Shown here: positions 26,401-35,145 of the stretch, one piece after another
Numbering within the stretch: position 1 is the first letter of the stretch
Layout of the letters: every line of letters begins with the position of its first letter
Source: Halobacteria archaeon AArc-dxtr1
GTDB lineage: Archaea > Halobacteriota > Halobacteria > Halobacteriales > Natrialbaceae
Assembly: GCA_025517425.1 (NCBI GenBank)
Contig: JAOPJY010000002.1
Location: forward strand, 186,001-250,000
DNA length: 64,000 nt
Reading direction: 5' to 3'
Notes under the pieces: generated by a model
The model's database searches: none
What the model was told of the DNA's origin: nothing
What the model saw: only the letters and a program-made list of their open reading frames with translations
Program-made: the position numbers and the translations under genes

Positions 26401-28023
26401 AAGTCGACCCCCGGCGTGGGGCTCATTTCGCCGCCGCCGCTGCACGACATCTACTCGATCGAGGACCTGAAACAGCTGATCTTCGATCTGAAGGCTGCCA
26501 ACGAGGAGGCCGACATCAACGTCAAGCTCGTCTCCGAGGCCGGGATCGGCACGATCGCGGCCGGCGTCGCGAAGGCGAACGCCGACGTCGTCCACATTTC
26601 GGGCCACTCCGGCGGGACGGGCGCGTCGCCCCGAACCTCGATCAAACACGCCGGCCTCCCGTGGGAGCTCGGCCTGGCGGAGGCGAACCAGATGCTCCGT
26701 GCGACCGGACTGCGCGACCGCATCCGCGTCTCGACCGACGGCGGGCTGATGACCGGCCGTGACGTCGCCGTCGCCGCCCTGCTGGGCGCCGAGGAGTACA
26801 TCTTCGGCACCGCCAGCCTGGTCGCCGAGGGCTGCGTGATGGCCCGGCAGTGTCACAAGAACACCTGCCCGGTCGGCATCGCGACCCAGCGTGGCGACCT
26901 TCGCGAGCGCTTCCCCGGCGAACCGGACCACGTCATCAACTACATGACGTTCATCGCCCAGGAGCTTCGCGAGATCATGGCCGAACTGGGCTTCGAGACG
27001 GTCGACGAGATGGTCGGCCGCGTCGAGACCCTCTCCCAGCGCGAGGACGTCGACCACCCGAAGGCACGCACAGTCGACCTCTCGGCGATCGTAGCCGAGC
27101 CAGAGGGCAACGTCCGGCGAAAGATCCGCGAACAAGACCACGAACTCGACGATCAGCTCGACCGCGATCTGATCGACGCCGCGACCGAGGCCATCGAGGA
27201 CCAGCAGCCGGTCTCGCTGGCCGCGGACGTCTCGAACGTCGACCGCACCGTCGGCGCGATGCTCTCGAACCGAATCACGAGCCGCTACGGTGAGGCGGGG
27301 CTCCCCGACGAGACGATCACCGTCGATCTCGAGGGAACCGCCGGACAGAGCTTCGGCGCGTTCCTGGCCAACGGCGTCTCTATGCGTCTCTCCGGAAGCG
27401 CAAACGACTACGTCGGGAAGGGGCTCTCCGGCGGGAGGATTACCGTCGAGACGCCGCCGACGGCAACCTACGACCCCGCCGAGAACATCGCTATCGGAAA
27501 CGTCGCTCTCTACGGCGCAACCGACGGCCAGCTGTACGTCAACGGACTGGCCGGCGAGCGCTTTGCCGTCCGGAACTCCGGCGCGAAGGCGGTCGTCGAG
27601 GGCGTCGGCGACCACGGCTGTGAGTACATGACCGGCGGCGTCGTCGCCGTGCTGGGCGAGACGGGCAAGAACTTCGCGGCCGGGATGTCCGGCGGCGTGG
27701 CGTACGTCTACGACCCCGACGGCGAGTTCGCAGACCGCGCCAACACCGGCATGGTCACCCTGGACGACGACCTCGAGGCCGAAGACGAGGCAATGTTGCG
27801 TCGACTCGTCGAGAACCACGTCGCCTACACCGACTCCGAGCGCGGTGAGGAGCTGCTCGACAGCTGGGAGGACGCACTCGACTCGTTCGTGAAAATCATG
27901 CCCGACGCCTACGACAAGGCGATCACCGAGCAGGGCAGCGACGACGTCCGAGAGGAGCTCCCTGCCGCGCCCGGCGCGGAGGCCGAGGCCGGTGCCACCG
28001 GCTTCGCGGCCAGCGACGACTGA
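23473..28023 (+). CDS. gltB: Glutamate synthase large subunit
   Basis: 1516 residues, full length. It makes two glutamates from glutamine and 2-oxoglutarate, assimilating ammonium together with glutamine synthetase. Cys26 in SNCGVGVV is the Ntn nucleophile of the class II amidotransferase domain (26 to about 430), so the first 25 residues are a propeptide. The central domain and the FMN-binding synthase barrel follow (GGKSNSGEGGEPPERF, STDGGLMTGRDVAVA). The 3Fe-4S cluster motif is CVMARQCHKNTCPVG (about 1118-1132). The C-terminal GXGXG beta-helix domain (about 1240-1480) closes the protein. No small subunit is adjacent, so electrons may come from ferredoxin, as in other single-subunit forms (inference). 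Confidence 0.96.
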   Translation: MPQPHRASSTDRSRGLASPADERSNCGVGVVMDLDGAGGHDVVADGLELLTNLEHRGTTGAEKNTGDGAGIMLQTPERFFTDVFETELPETYAVGSFFLPTDDDTREAVVSVVEDVLADYALDVLEWRDVPTENGGLGTTAVESEPDVRQAVVTPDDDCSGDAFDRRLYVARRALENAVETAEVDGAERFYVCSLDSKTIVYKGLLKGVQVPTYYPDLTDERVESNFVMVHERFSTNTLGAWHLAHPYRNIVHNGEFNTIQGNINWMRARETDLESEVLADLDAVKPVINDPGQSDTASVDNALELLMQDGRDLEHALRMLVPEAWRGDDQMDQDRKDWYDFHASLVEPWDGPALVAATDGERVGAVLDRNGLRPCRYDVTTDNRLVVASEAGALDLGPEEINERGRLQPGQLFLADPEEGRVIPDDEVFDELTDDRYGEWVDEEQVRLGEIGTDDDSEPREPVASLRDQQFAFGYTHDELENLIEPMTQKGKDPVGSMGDDTPLSVLTEFNRPLFSYFKQLFAQVTNPPLDYIREELVTSMESRLGYQRNLLDESPEHARQLVLDSPVLTDAELASIRDCEVNDITTATIDITYEPTTDEPGEDLRDAIERVREDAVAAIEGGDDILVLSDRAADEDRLAIPSLLATGGVHHHLVRNGLRNHCGLVVESADPRTVHHFATLVGYGAGAVNPYLAYQTIEDITAGDDGADLEVAIDAYVGAVEDGLLKIMAKMGISTVESYQGAQIFEAVGLDSDLVDEYFEGTENRTEGIGLAEIESDVRERHATAYSSDESALERTGEFNHRKQGIYHQWNPQTVGALQQSVRSGDYERYQEFAELVNNQNENLQTLRGLLEFDSDRESIPIEEVEPVEEIVTRFSTAAMSLGSLSPEAHENNSIAMNRIGGKSNSGEGGEPPERFGTEKECNVKQVASGRFGVTSTYLSAADELQIKMAQGSKPGEGGHLPGMKVDEMIAHVRKSTPGVGLISPPPLHDIYSIEDLKQLIFDLKAANEEADINVKLVSEAGIGTIAAGVAKANADVVHISGHSGGTGASPRTSIKHAGLPWELGLAEANQMLRATGLRDRIRVSTDGGLMTGRDVAVAALLGAEEYIFGTASLVAEGCVMARQCHKNTCPVGIATQRGDLRERFPGEPDHVINYMTFIAQELREIMAELGFETVDEMVGRVETLSQREDVDHPKARTVDLSAIVAEPEGNVRRKIREQDHELDDQLDRDLIDAATEAIEDQQPVSLAADVSNVDRTVGAMLSNRITSRYGEAGLPDETITVDLEGTAGQSFGAFLANGVSMRLSGSANDYVGKGLSGGRITVETPPTATYDPAENIAIGNVALYGATDGQLYVNGLAGERFAVRNSGAKAVVEGVGDHGCEYMTGGVVAVLGETGKNFAAGMSGGVAYVYDPDGEFADRANTGMVTLDDDLEAEDEAMLRRLVENHVAYTDSERGEELLDSWEDALDSFVKIMPDAYDKAITEQGSDDVREELPAAPGAEAEAGATGFAASDD

Positions 28024-28051
28024 TCGGCCCACAGTTCCGACTCGGGTCGCG

Positions 28052-28076
28052 TTTTTGGCTATCCTGGCGACGTTTT
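28052..28076 (+). terminator. Paired T-run terminator after gltB
   Basis: Two T5 tracts (28052-28056 and 28072-28076) within 55 nt of the gltB stop, a common archaeal termination pattern. Confidence 0.45.
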
Positions 28077-28127
28077 TCCTCATCCTATCGAATCGGAACG
28101 AGAAGGAGTGTAGAGAACGCTATCCTG

Positions 28128-28541
28128 TCACCCGGTCGAATCGAACACGCCGCCGTGATCGCCAGCCGCGGCGAGAAGTTCCGACTCGTCGGTTTCGAGT
28201 AGGTGCCCGTCGCAGTCACAATCGGAGGCGCCGAATCCGCGAACCTGCTCGCCCGGAAGCGACGCGGCGAGCTCGCACTCGCGGTCGGCGTCGGGAAAGC
28301 GGGCCGTGCGAACGAGCGTCGTCGCCGGATCGCCGAGCAAGTAGTCGACGTGCCAGTGTCTGGTGTCGCGATCACCACGTGCCAGTTCCCGATGTCGGTC
28401 GACCCTGGCGAAGCCGCCCGGGCCGTGTGCGCTGCCGACGTAGGCGTAGGTTCCGGCGGCGAACTCGCGGGTACCGAGCGCGCCGACCTCGATCGATCCC
28501 GACCGAGAGCGGTCGATCAGGAGGACGTAGGTGCCGCCCAT
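28128..28541 (-). CDS. DUF123 protein, GIY-YIG nuclease superfamily
   Basis: 137 residues. The GIY-YIG-like core is present: GTYVLLI at the N-terminus, GTYAYVGSAHGPGGFARVDRH (about 30-50), and RHWHVDYLLGDP (about 61-72), the arrangement of archaeal DUF123 proteins. Several Cys/His residues (ECEL, DCDCDGH) sit in the C-terminal half. DUF123 proteins are sometimes found fused to endonuclease III and are suspected DNA-repair factors; activity is unproven. Convergent with gltB. Confidence 0.85.
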   Translation of the reverse strand: MGGTYVLLIDRSRSGSIEVGALGTREFAAGTYAYVGSAHGPGGFARVDRHRELARGDRDTRHWHVDYLLGDPATTLVRTARFPDADRECELAASLPGEQVRGFGASDCDCDGHLLETDESELLAAAGDHGGVFDSTG

Positions 28542-28761
28542 ACCGACGGCATCTCGTGACGTGGTGAAAACGAAATCGATTGGGGGCGACGGAAGTCAGT
28601 CCGTGGACAGTATATGGACGGCCGCGAACGGCGTCGGGATAGTATCTGAAACGAGAGTTCTCGGTTTGGTTAGTACGTGTGCGTATTGCCCGAACCTCTA
28701 TTCAGACACCACTGACGTACTCCAACGGCCTCATCGAGAATAGCGAGTCGCCTGTACGACC
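28542..28761. other. Intergenic region, no gene seen
   Basis: 220 bases between two minus-strand genes. No TATA element at a leaderless distance, and no convincing ORF. Confidence 0.35.
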
Positions 28762-29121
28762 TCACAACTCGATTGGTTCGTCGAGATCCGGATCGGTATC
28801 GATGATCGCAGAGAGATGGGGCTGTAGCTGGTCAAATTGTTCCGTTGGTTCTACGAGTTTCCGTTCCGAATCGTAGTCGATGACGCCTGCCGATTCTAAC
28901 TTTGGAATGTGCGTGTGGGATAGCGAGATCCGAATTTCCGTTAGCACCTCTTCAGACGCGTGGATAACTGGCGTCTGATGATTATAGGTGAGAATCGTTC
29001 CCCGGAGGTCGTTCACCGTCAACGAACGCTGCTCTTCTGCAAGTACCGCGAGGATGATGCGACGAACCTCCTCTCTACACAAGTCGAGCACCGTGTCGAA
29101 CGCGATGGACCTCTCTGTCAT
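28762..29121 (-). CDS. Winged-helix protein of DUF7344 type
   Basis: 119 residues. The sequence from DLCREEVRRIILAVLAEEQRSLTVNDLRG through ISLSHTHIPKLESAGVIDYDSERKLVEPT has the helix-helix-wing layout of haloarchaeal DUF7344 winged helix proteins, usually paired with Bat-type regulators. It lacks Cys or metal ligands. It lies 67 bp downstream of a Bat-like gene on the same strand, suggesting a shared regulatory role. Target genes are unknown. Confidence 0.78.
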   Translation of the reverse strand: MTERSIAFDTVLDLCREEVRRIILAVLAEEQRSLTVNDLRGTILTYNHQTPVIHASEEVLTEIRISLSHTHIPKLESAGVIDYDSERKLVEPTEQFDQLQPHLSAIIDTDPDLDEPIEL

Positions 29122-29188
29122 TGGACCATCTTCGAAAACCGACCCAAATCACTCTCACTTTTTAGTACCCAACACGCTTTTAACTCCT

Positions 29189-29848
29189 CTATCGAGAGGG
29201 AGCCGATACCTCGGATAGTGTGTTCCCGAGGATGTGTTTGATTCCGCGCCGAAGTCTGGAGGCGACGGCCTGTTGGGTGATACCGAGTTCGTCGCCGATC
29301 TCTTCCATCGTTGCCTCGCGCGGGGATTCGAAGTAGCCGCGCTCGTAGGCGAGTACCAAGGCTTCCTGTTGGGTATCGGTGAGAGCCGCCTCGGTAGCCG
29401 TCTCAACCGGCGTGAGCGCGTGTAGCTCCGTAAGCGTGATCGGGATGCCCACCTCCCGACACCGAGATTGAAAGTCAGCAATATCGTCACGGGTGTCTCC
29501 ACGAATATCGAACGTCCACTGCGTGTCCGTCCCGACGGCTTTGATGAGCGCGATCTGCGTCTCCGTCAGCGTGGTCAACACGTCGTCGTAATCTAACGCC
29601 CACTCGACGCGCAACAGATGCTCATCTTCGACGGCGTCGATGGACTGGATTTCCTTCACGCCGGGATGCTCCGAAAACGCCCCTTCGACATCCTCAACGT
29701 CGGTTCCCCGCACCCAGAAGTAGGGGATCACCACGTCTCGGGCGGGGATGATCCGCTCCAGTTCGACCGATACATCCGGCAATTGCTCAAACACCGTTCC
29801 CAGCGGGAACTCGTTGGATGGAACCGTAAAGGAAGCCTCTGTAGCCAT
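29189..29848 (-). CDS. Bat-like HTH_10 transcription regulator
   Basis: 219 residues. The N-terminal half (FTVPSNEFPLGTVFEQLPDV through the segment near 135) is the Bat N-terminal sensor fold. The C-terminus LTDTQQEALVLAYERGYFESPREATMEEIGDELGITQQAVASRLRRG (about 155-203) is the HTH_10 DNA-binding domain. This is one of two Bat-like regulators in the window. The DUF7344 gene follows on the same strand, and egsA is divergent 240 bp upstream. Confidence 0.87.
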   Translation of the reverse strand: MATEASFTVPSNEFPLGTVFEQLPDVSVELERIIPARDVVIPYFWVRGTDVEDVEGAFSEHPGVKEIQSIDAVEDEHLLRVEWALDYDDVLTTLTETQIALIKAVGTDTQWTFDIRGDTRDDIADFQSRCREVGIPITLTELHALTPVETATEAALTDTQQEALVLAYERGYFESPREATMEEIGDELGITQQAVASRLRRGIKHILGNTLSEVSAPSR

Positions 29849-30058
29849 CGTCCAATCCGTGGTTCCCTGAGCGTAAATACCACTACGGAGTTATGCAACT
29901 GAGTCACGGGAAAATTTCGCGTTTCGTGTTCGGCACCGATTCGCTCTGTCTTTGCCTGTACTGATCACGCGCATGCATGGCGACGCCGTGTGCGCTCGAT
30001 GTCAATTGAAATACCAGCCAAGAAGTTGCATGGGTGAGAGTGGTTCTCGAAGGCTCAC

Positions 30059-30066
30059 TTATTATA
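30059..30066 (+). promoter_or_regulatory. egsA TATA element
   Basis: TTATTATA, centred 26 nt before the egsA ATG. A GGAGG (30081-30085) only 3 nt before the ATG would be lost or at the extreme 5' end if transcription is leaderless, so the two signals compete. Confidence 0.45.
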
Positions 30067-30088
30067 GCTCCCGTAAGAAAGGAGGAGT

Positions 30089-31150
30089 ATGTTCGAGAAG
30101 TCGACGTGGATTCGGCTACCGCGAAACGTCGTCGTCGGTCACGGCGTCAGAAGCCAGGTTCGCGAGGTGATCGAGGATCTCCACCTGCAGGGACGCCCGT
30201 TGTTCGTGACCAGCCCGACTCCACGGGAGATCGCCGCAGATCCGATCGCCGCCGACTTCGAGGCGGCGGGCATCGACCCCGCAATCGTCACGATCGAACG
30301 GGCGACGTTCGACGCCGTCGAGGAAGTCATCGAGGTCGCGACCGAAGCCGACGTCTCCTATCTGGTCGGCATCGGCGGCGGGAAAGCGATCGACATCGCG
30401 AAGATGGCGAGCGATCACCTCGACATGGGATTTTGCTCGGTGCCGACGGCGGCCAGTCACGACGGAATCGTGAGCAATCGGGGGTCGGTTCCGGACGGCG
30501 ACACCCGCCACAGCGTCGCGGCCGAGCCGCCGCTTGCCGTCGTCGCCGACACCGAACTCCTCGCGGAGGCGCCCTGGGAACTGACGACGGCTGGCTGTGC
30601 CGATATCATCTCGAACTACACCGCCGTCATGGACTGGCGTCTCGCCCGGCGGCTCCAGAACGTCGAGTACTCCGAGTACGCCGCGGCGCTCTCGGAGATG
30701 ACCGCCGAAATTCTGGTCGACAACGCAGAGCACGTCCGGCCCGGACTCGAGGAATCGGCCTGGATCGTCACGAAGGCGCTCATGTCCTCGGGCGTCGCGA
30801 TGAGCATCGCGGGCTCCTCGCGACCCGCAAGTGGCGCCGAACACCTCTTTTCCCACCAGCTCGATCGGCTGGCACCCGGCACGGCCTTACACGGGCACCA
30901 GGTCGGCGTCGGCTCGATCATGACCGCCTACCTCCACGGCGGAGAGCGTGGTATCTGGAAAGATATCCGGAACGCCCTCGCCAGCATCGACGCGCCGACG
31001 ACCGCCGCCGAGCTGGGGATCGACGACGAGACGGTCATCGAGGCGCTGACCACGTGTCATGCCATCCGCGATCGGTACACGATCCTGGGCGACGGCATGA
31101 ACGAGCGCGCCGCCCGCGAGGTCGCCGAGAAGACCGGCGTCATCGGGTGA
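30089..31150 (+). CDS. egsA: sn-Glycerol-1-phosphate dehydrogenase
   Basis: 353 residues. It reduces dihydroxyacetone phosphate to sn-glycerol-1-phosphate, the stereo-specific backbone of archaeal ether lipids. The NAD-binding GIGGGKAIDIAK (94-105) and SVPTAASHDGIVSN (117-130) are evident. The zinc ligands are probably Asp172 in GCADIISN, His252 in SGAEHLFSH, and His268 in ALHGHQVG. Full length, monocistronic, essential in archaea generally. Confidence 0.96.
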   Translation: MFEKSTWIRLPRNVVVGHGVRSQVREVIEDLHLQGRPLFVTSPTPREIAADPIAADFEAAGIDPAIVTIERATFDAVEEVIEVATEADVSYLVGIGGGKAIDIAKMASDHLDMGFCSVPTAASHDGIVSNRGSVPDGDTRHSVAAEPPLAVVADTELLAEAPWELTTAGCADIISNYTAVMDWRLARRLQNVEYSEYAAALSEMTAEILVDNAEHVRPGLEESAWIVTKALMSSGVAMSIAGSSRPASGAEHLFSHQLDRLAPGTALHGHQVGVGSIMTAYLHGGERGIWKDIRNALASIDAPTTAAELGIDDETVIEALTTCHAIRDRYTILGDGMNERAAREVAEKTGVIG

Positions 31151-31175
31151 CGAAGCGCCGAGTCCCGCCGCGGGG

Positions 31176-32204
31176 CTACTTCCGACGGTCCGAGAGATAG
31201 TTTCGCGCACTTGCGAGCCATTGCCGCCAGACGCGGGGATCGAGCACGTACAGGAGACCGTGTAAGACGACGACGATCCAGAACCGAATCCGAGAACCGA
31301 TTCGTCGGGCGTGGTCCGAGTGGCGCGCTACTGGAATCGTGATCGCGACCGCCGTGAGGAGACCGATCCCGCCACCGGCGGTGTACACCGAGAGCAGTGG
31401 AAAGTACTCGAACGTGGCGACCAGCGGCGCGAGCGCCATGAGGACGAGTCCGCCCCTCACAGCAATCGGGCGCACTGCAGCTGAGAACGAAGGGGCCGAG
31501 ACGAGTCGCCTGCCGAGGATGATGACCTGCCAGCCGGCGAAGGCTCCCAGTGAGGCAGAGAGAACGAAGACGGCGTCTTCGTCCACCTCGCTCGTGACAA
31601 GGAAAAAGACGCCACAGATGATGGCCATCCCCAACGTGACCGTCGTCCGGTCACTCGGCATCCGCCTGATCAGTTCCCGCGCGGTTAGCAACACGAGGAA
31701 CCCGACTCCAACGCCGACGACGACGTCGACGAGGTAGTGGACGCCGAGGGCGAGTCGCGTGAAACAAACCGTGGTGACGATCGCGGCGGCGGTGGCGAAC
31801 CGCGCCCGTTTCGAGCCGATCGAGAGAACGTACGCCAATCCGAAGTAGACGATGGTGGTATTGACGGCGTGACCGCTGGGAAACCCGTAGCCACTTGCCA
31901 TCGCGGTGGCCTCGTACAGCGGCTGGATCAGCGTCGGCAACACCTCGGGATCGAGCAGCGGATCGTCGGGCCGGGGAAATTCGAAGTGTTCCTTCAGTCC
32001 CTTGTAGAACCCCATTCCGGCGAGCCAGACGCCGCCGACCATCGCGATCTCGTCTCGCTTGGGCGTGTGGGCCCAGTAGAGGACGGCGAGTAGGAGCCCC
32101 AAGAACCAGATATCGCCGAGCTGTGTGAGCAAGGCCACGATAACGGCCAGCCACTCCGGGATGAGTCCCTGTAGGAAATCGACTTCGCCAATACCACGAG
32201 ACAT
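31176..32204 (-). CDS. PAP2-family membrane phosphatase
   Basis: 342 residues from the ATG at 32204; an upstream in-frame GTG at 32225 is less likely. All three PAP2 phosphatase motifs are present: KEHFEFPRP (Lys71 to Arg78), YGFPSGH (Ser110, His112), and TRLALGVHYLVD (Arg150, His156, Asp160). About eight membrane helices span the protein. Such enzymes dephosphorylate lipid phosphates or isoprenyl diphosphates at the membrane. It converges with egsA, another lipid gene, but a functional link is only suggested by that. Confidence 0.9.
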   Translation of the reverse strand: MSRGIGEVDFLQGLIPEWLAVIVALLTQLGDIWFLGLLLAVLYWAHTPKRDEIAMVGGVWLAGMGFYKGLKEHFEFPRPDDPLLDPEVLPTLIQPLYEATAMASGYGFPSGHAVNTTIVYFGLAYVLSIGSKRARFATAAAIVTTVCFTRLALGVHYLVDVVVGVGVGFLVLLTARELIRRMPSDRTTVTLGMAIICGVFFLVTSEVDEDAVFVLSASLGAFAGWQVIILGRRLVSAPSFSAAVRPIAVRGGLVLMALAPLVATFEYFPLLSVYTAGGGIGLLTAVAITIPVARHSDHARRIGSRIRFWIVVVLHGLLYVLDPRVWRQWLASARNYLSDRRK

Positions 32205-32255
32205 GCACGATAGTACTCTCAGCACCGAAATAGCCGTTTGGCCGGCTAGTCCCGA

Positions 32256-34130
32256 TCAGACGTGCTCGTCGAGAAAGTCGGCGATCGCGGAGTAGGCCTC
32301 GATGCGATTTTCGAGTTTCGAGAAGCCGTGGCCTTCATCCTCGAAGATCAGCTTCCGGACTGGAACGTTCTGCTCACGGGCCTTCTCGACGATCTGCTCG
32401 GCTTCACCGACTGGGACGCGAGGGTCGTTCGCGCCGTGGAGGACGAACAGTGGTGCCTCGATACGATCGACGGTGTTGATCGGCGAGATCGACTCGAGAA
32501 ACTCGCGGTCGTCGGCGAGGCTCCCGTACTCGGCCTCCCGAAGTTCGCGGCGCCAGTCACCGGTGTTCTCGAGGAATGTGACGAAGTTCGCGATGCCGAC
32601 GACGTCGATGCCGGCCGCCCAGCGGTCGGGGTACTCGGTGAGTGCGGCAAGCACCATGAAGCCGCCGTAGGAACCGCCCTTGGCGATGATGCGGTCGGGG
32701 TCGATCGCAGGGTGCTCGCAGAGCCACTCGACGCAGGCGTCGATGTCAGCGACCGAATCCATCCGCTTCTCGACGTCGTCCAAGGCGGCGTAGTCGGCAC
32801 CGTATCCCGACGAGCCGCGGACATTCGGCTCGAAGTAGGCGTAGCCGCGATCGGTGAAGTACTGCTTGACCGACGAGAAGGAGGGCCGGCGCTGGCTCTC
32901 GGGGCCGCCGTGGATGTCGACGATGACGGGCGTCTCGCCGGGTGTCGACGGCGCTGTGTCTGCCGAGTCAGGGAGCGTGAGGAAGCCGGGGATCTCGAGT
33001 CCATCGAAGCTCTCGACGTGAACGAGGTCGGCCTCGTCGAACGTCTCAGGTGGGATGCCTGCCGTCGGCGCTGCAGTCCAGCGCTCGGCGTCGCCGGTCT
33101 CGACCTCGACGACGTAGACGTTCGTGTTTACGGTGTCGCCGGAGGTCGAGAGCGCGAAGCGCTCGGCGTCGGGATCGAAGCTGACACCACCGGCGACGCC
33201 ACCGGGCAGGTCCGGTGTAGGGAACGTCTCGAACGCGGTCGGATCGTCCGAATCGAATGCACCGACGGTCAGTTCGGTGTAGCCCTCGACGTTTCGCGAG
33301 TAGACGAATCGGCCCGTTTCGTTGTCTACTGCGATTCCGCCGACGTTCCATCCCTCGCCGGGCTGTGCCCGGCTCTTCGAGGAGCGTGACTCCTCGCCGT
33401 CGACGACCGTCTCGAGATCGCCAGTCTCGAGGTCCAGGTAGGCCAGATAGAGCGTGTCGGCGTCGCCCTCGTCGGTGACGAGGTAGATCCCCGTCCCGTC
33501 GGGCGCCCAGCTCGCGCTCCCGTAGCGAACGTCGCCCTCGTGGGGCGTCAGGTGCTCGAGTTCGGGCTCATCGGTGTCGAGGTCGAGCACGTACAGATCC
33601 TGATCGAAGTTGGAGTACGCTTCCGAAACCAGCAGTCGGGAGTCGTCCGGGCTCCAGCCCGAGAGGGTGAGCCAGCCGTCGCCCTCGCAAACGAGGGTAG
33701 CATCTTCACCGGTCTCGCCGCGACGCTGGACGTAGACGTCGAAGACGGACTCGTCGCGACGGTTTGAGGTGAACGCGAACCGGTCACCGTCGTGGCTCCA
33801 CCCACCCCAGCGGTGTTTGGCCTCGGGATGGCGAGTCAGGTTCTCGACCCCGCCCGACTCGACGTCGAGTCGGAACAGTTGGGCGCGCTCGTTGCCGCCT
33901 TCGTCCATCCCAAAGGCGAGTTCCGGCCGTTCGGGCGACCAGGAGGCGAAGGACACCTGCTCGTCGGAGAACGTTCGCTGCTCCGGCCACGTACGTGCCG
34001 CGTCGAGCGTCCAGACCTGGGAGGTACCGGTCGTGTTCATCAGAAACGAGAGGCGGTCGCCCTCGGGTCCGAACGAGGCCCCGTAGGCGCTTCGCACGTT
34101 GAGATAGCGCTCGATATCGAACGACTCCAT
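32256..34130 (-). CDS. S9 family prolyl oligopeptidase / acylaminoacyl peptidase
   Basis: 624 residues. An N-terminal seven-bladed beta-propeller (about 15-370, repeated SPD/WSPDGDRFAF-type blades) precedes an alpha/beta hydrolase domain. The triad is visible: Ser487 in GGSYGG, Asp569 in GANDPRVP, His601 in EGHGFS. HGGPESQ (near 405) forms the oxyanion hole. It removes peptides or acyl-amino acids from short substrates. There is no signal peptide, so it is cytoplasmic. Monocistronic, with about 240 bp of untranslated upstream DNA. Confidence 0.92.
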   Translation of the reverse strand: MESFDIERYLNVRSAYGASFGPEGDRLSFLMNTTGTSQVWTLDAARTWPEQRTFSDEQVSFASWSPERPELAFGMDEGGNERAQLFRLDVESGGVENLTRHPEAKHRWGGWSHDGDRFAFTSNRRDESVFDVYVQRRGETGEDATLVCEGDGWLTLSGWSPDDSRLLVSEAYSNFDQDLYVLDLDTDEPELEHLTPHEGDVRYGSASWAPDGTGIYLVTDEGDADTLYLAYLDLETGDLETVVDGEESRSSKSRAQPGEGWNVGGIAVDNETGRFVYSRNVEGYTELTVGAFDSDDPTAFETFPTPDLPGGVAGGVSFDPDAERFALSTSGDTVNTNVYVVEVETGDAERWTAAPTAGIPPETFDEADLVHVESFDGLEIPGFLTLPDSADTAPSTPGETPVIVDIHGGPESQRRPSFSSVKQYFTDRGYAYFEPNVRGSSGYGADYAALDDVEKRMDSVADIDACVEWLCEHPAIDPDRIIAKGGSYGGFMVLAALTEYPDRWAAGIDVVGIANFVTFLENTGDWRRELREAEYGSLADDREFLESISPINTVDRIEAPLFVLHGANDPRVPVGEAEQIVEKAREQNVPVRKLIFEDEGHGFSKLENRIEAYSAIADFLDEHV

Positions 34131-34371
34131 ACAGAGTCATCGCCCGGGCGCCCACTAACGGTTTCGCCTCGTTGGGACCACCCAATAGAGACGGTGACAC
34201 GCCACATAGAGGAAAGATGGTCCAGAGAGAGACGAGCAGAAACGGGGGCGGAGACTGCGAGTAGGCACACCCTAGAAGGGTCGTGGCAGCTGTGAGAGGG
34301 GAGATCGACGGACAAACGGACAGAGATTGGAGTGGTTAACAAAACGAGTTCCGGACCGACTCCCGCAGACG

Positions 34372-35145
34372 ATGTCAGCGAAGGGTTCGGGCGGCAGTGG
34401 CGAGCAGGCCGATCTCTCGGTCGCCGCCGTCGTGATCGCCACCGTCGTCGTATGTATCGCGTTCGGAATGACGGTGGCCGTAGCCGGGCCCGAGCTGCTA
34501 AACGACGAGTTTGACGATGAGGACGACGCTCCGGAGTCGATCGGGGCTTTAGACCGGCTTTCGGATGGAACGTCGGATATCGACTCACAGGATCTGGAGT
34601 CACCAGAGGGGGACGACGAAGAGGATGAAGACGAAGATGGAGATGACGAAGGCGAGGATCAGGAGGAGGAAGATAACGAGGACGAAGAGGATGAGGGCGA
34701 TGAAGGCGATGGCGAAGACGAGAGCGAGGAAGACGAAGAGGATGATGGCGAGGATGAAGAAGACGGAGACGATGAAGATGAGGACGAAGAGGACGAGGAC
34801 GAAGATGACGGAGACGGTGAGGAAGACGAAGAGGATGAAGATGAGGACGAGGACGAAGATGACGGAGATGATGAGGAAGACGAAGACGATGATGGCGAGG
34901 ATGAAGAAGACGACGAAGAAGACGAGGACGAAGATGACGGAGATGATGAGGAAGACGAAGACGGCGATGACGAAGATGACGGAGATGATGAGGAAGACGA
35001 AGAAGACGATGACGAAGATGGCGACGAAGACGAGGGTGAGGGCGACGAAGACGGCGATGACGAAGAAGATGAAGACGAGGGCGAGGATGACGATGAAGAC
35101 GACGGAGGGGCACCCGGAGACGTCCTCGATGAGTTGTTCGGCTGA
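34372..35145 (+). CDS. Membrane-anchored polyacidic Asp/Glu repeat protein
   Basis: 257 residues from the ATG at 34372. One hydrophobic helix (about 14-38, VAAVVIATVVVCIAFGMTVAVAG) is followed by a short linker and then about 165 residues composed almost entirely of Asp, Glu and Gly, with no Lys, Arg or His. The end is GGAPGDVLDELFG. At the DNA level a 33-bp core (starting GAAGATGACGGAGA) recurs from 34801, 34855, 34930 and 34972, in frame, which shows expansion by internal duplication. The charged part is predicted to lie outside the cell. Cation binding or a polymer-like spacer are possibilities. No family is recognised. Confidence 0.7.
   Translation: MSAKGSGGSGEQADLSVAAVVIATVVVCIAFGMTVAVAGPELLNDEFDDEDDAPESIGALDRLSDGTSDIDSQDLESPEGDDEEDEDEDGDDEGEDQEEEDNEDEEDEGDEGDGEDESEEDEEDDGEDEEDGDDEDEDEEDEDEDDGDGEEDEEDEDEDEDEDDGDDEEDEDDDGEDEEDDEEDEDEDDGDDEEDEDGDDEDDGDDEEDEEDDDEDGDEDEGEGDEDGDDEEDEDEGEDDDEDDGGAPGDVLDELFG
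34609..35104 (+). repeat. In-frame tandem-like GA-rich repeats encoding Asp/Glu
   Basis: About 500 bases made of GAA, GAG, GAC, GAT and GGA/GGC codons. Near-identical copies of GAAGATGACGGAGATGATGA begin at 34855, 34930 and 34972, with a diverged copy at 34801. Spacings are multiples of three, so length variation keeps the frame. Confidence 0.75.

Noticed and set aside
25102-28083. Long antisense open frame (993 codons) opposite gltB
   Set aside because: It mirrors the glutamate synthase gene, whose domains are unmistakable. Long antisense frames arise from the GC-rich third-position bias of this genome.
34855-35005. CRISPR-like spacing of repeats
   Set aside because: The repeats are in-frame coding blocks of variable spacing, with no unique spacers and no cas genes.
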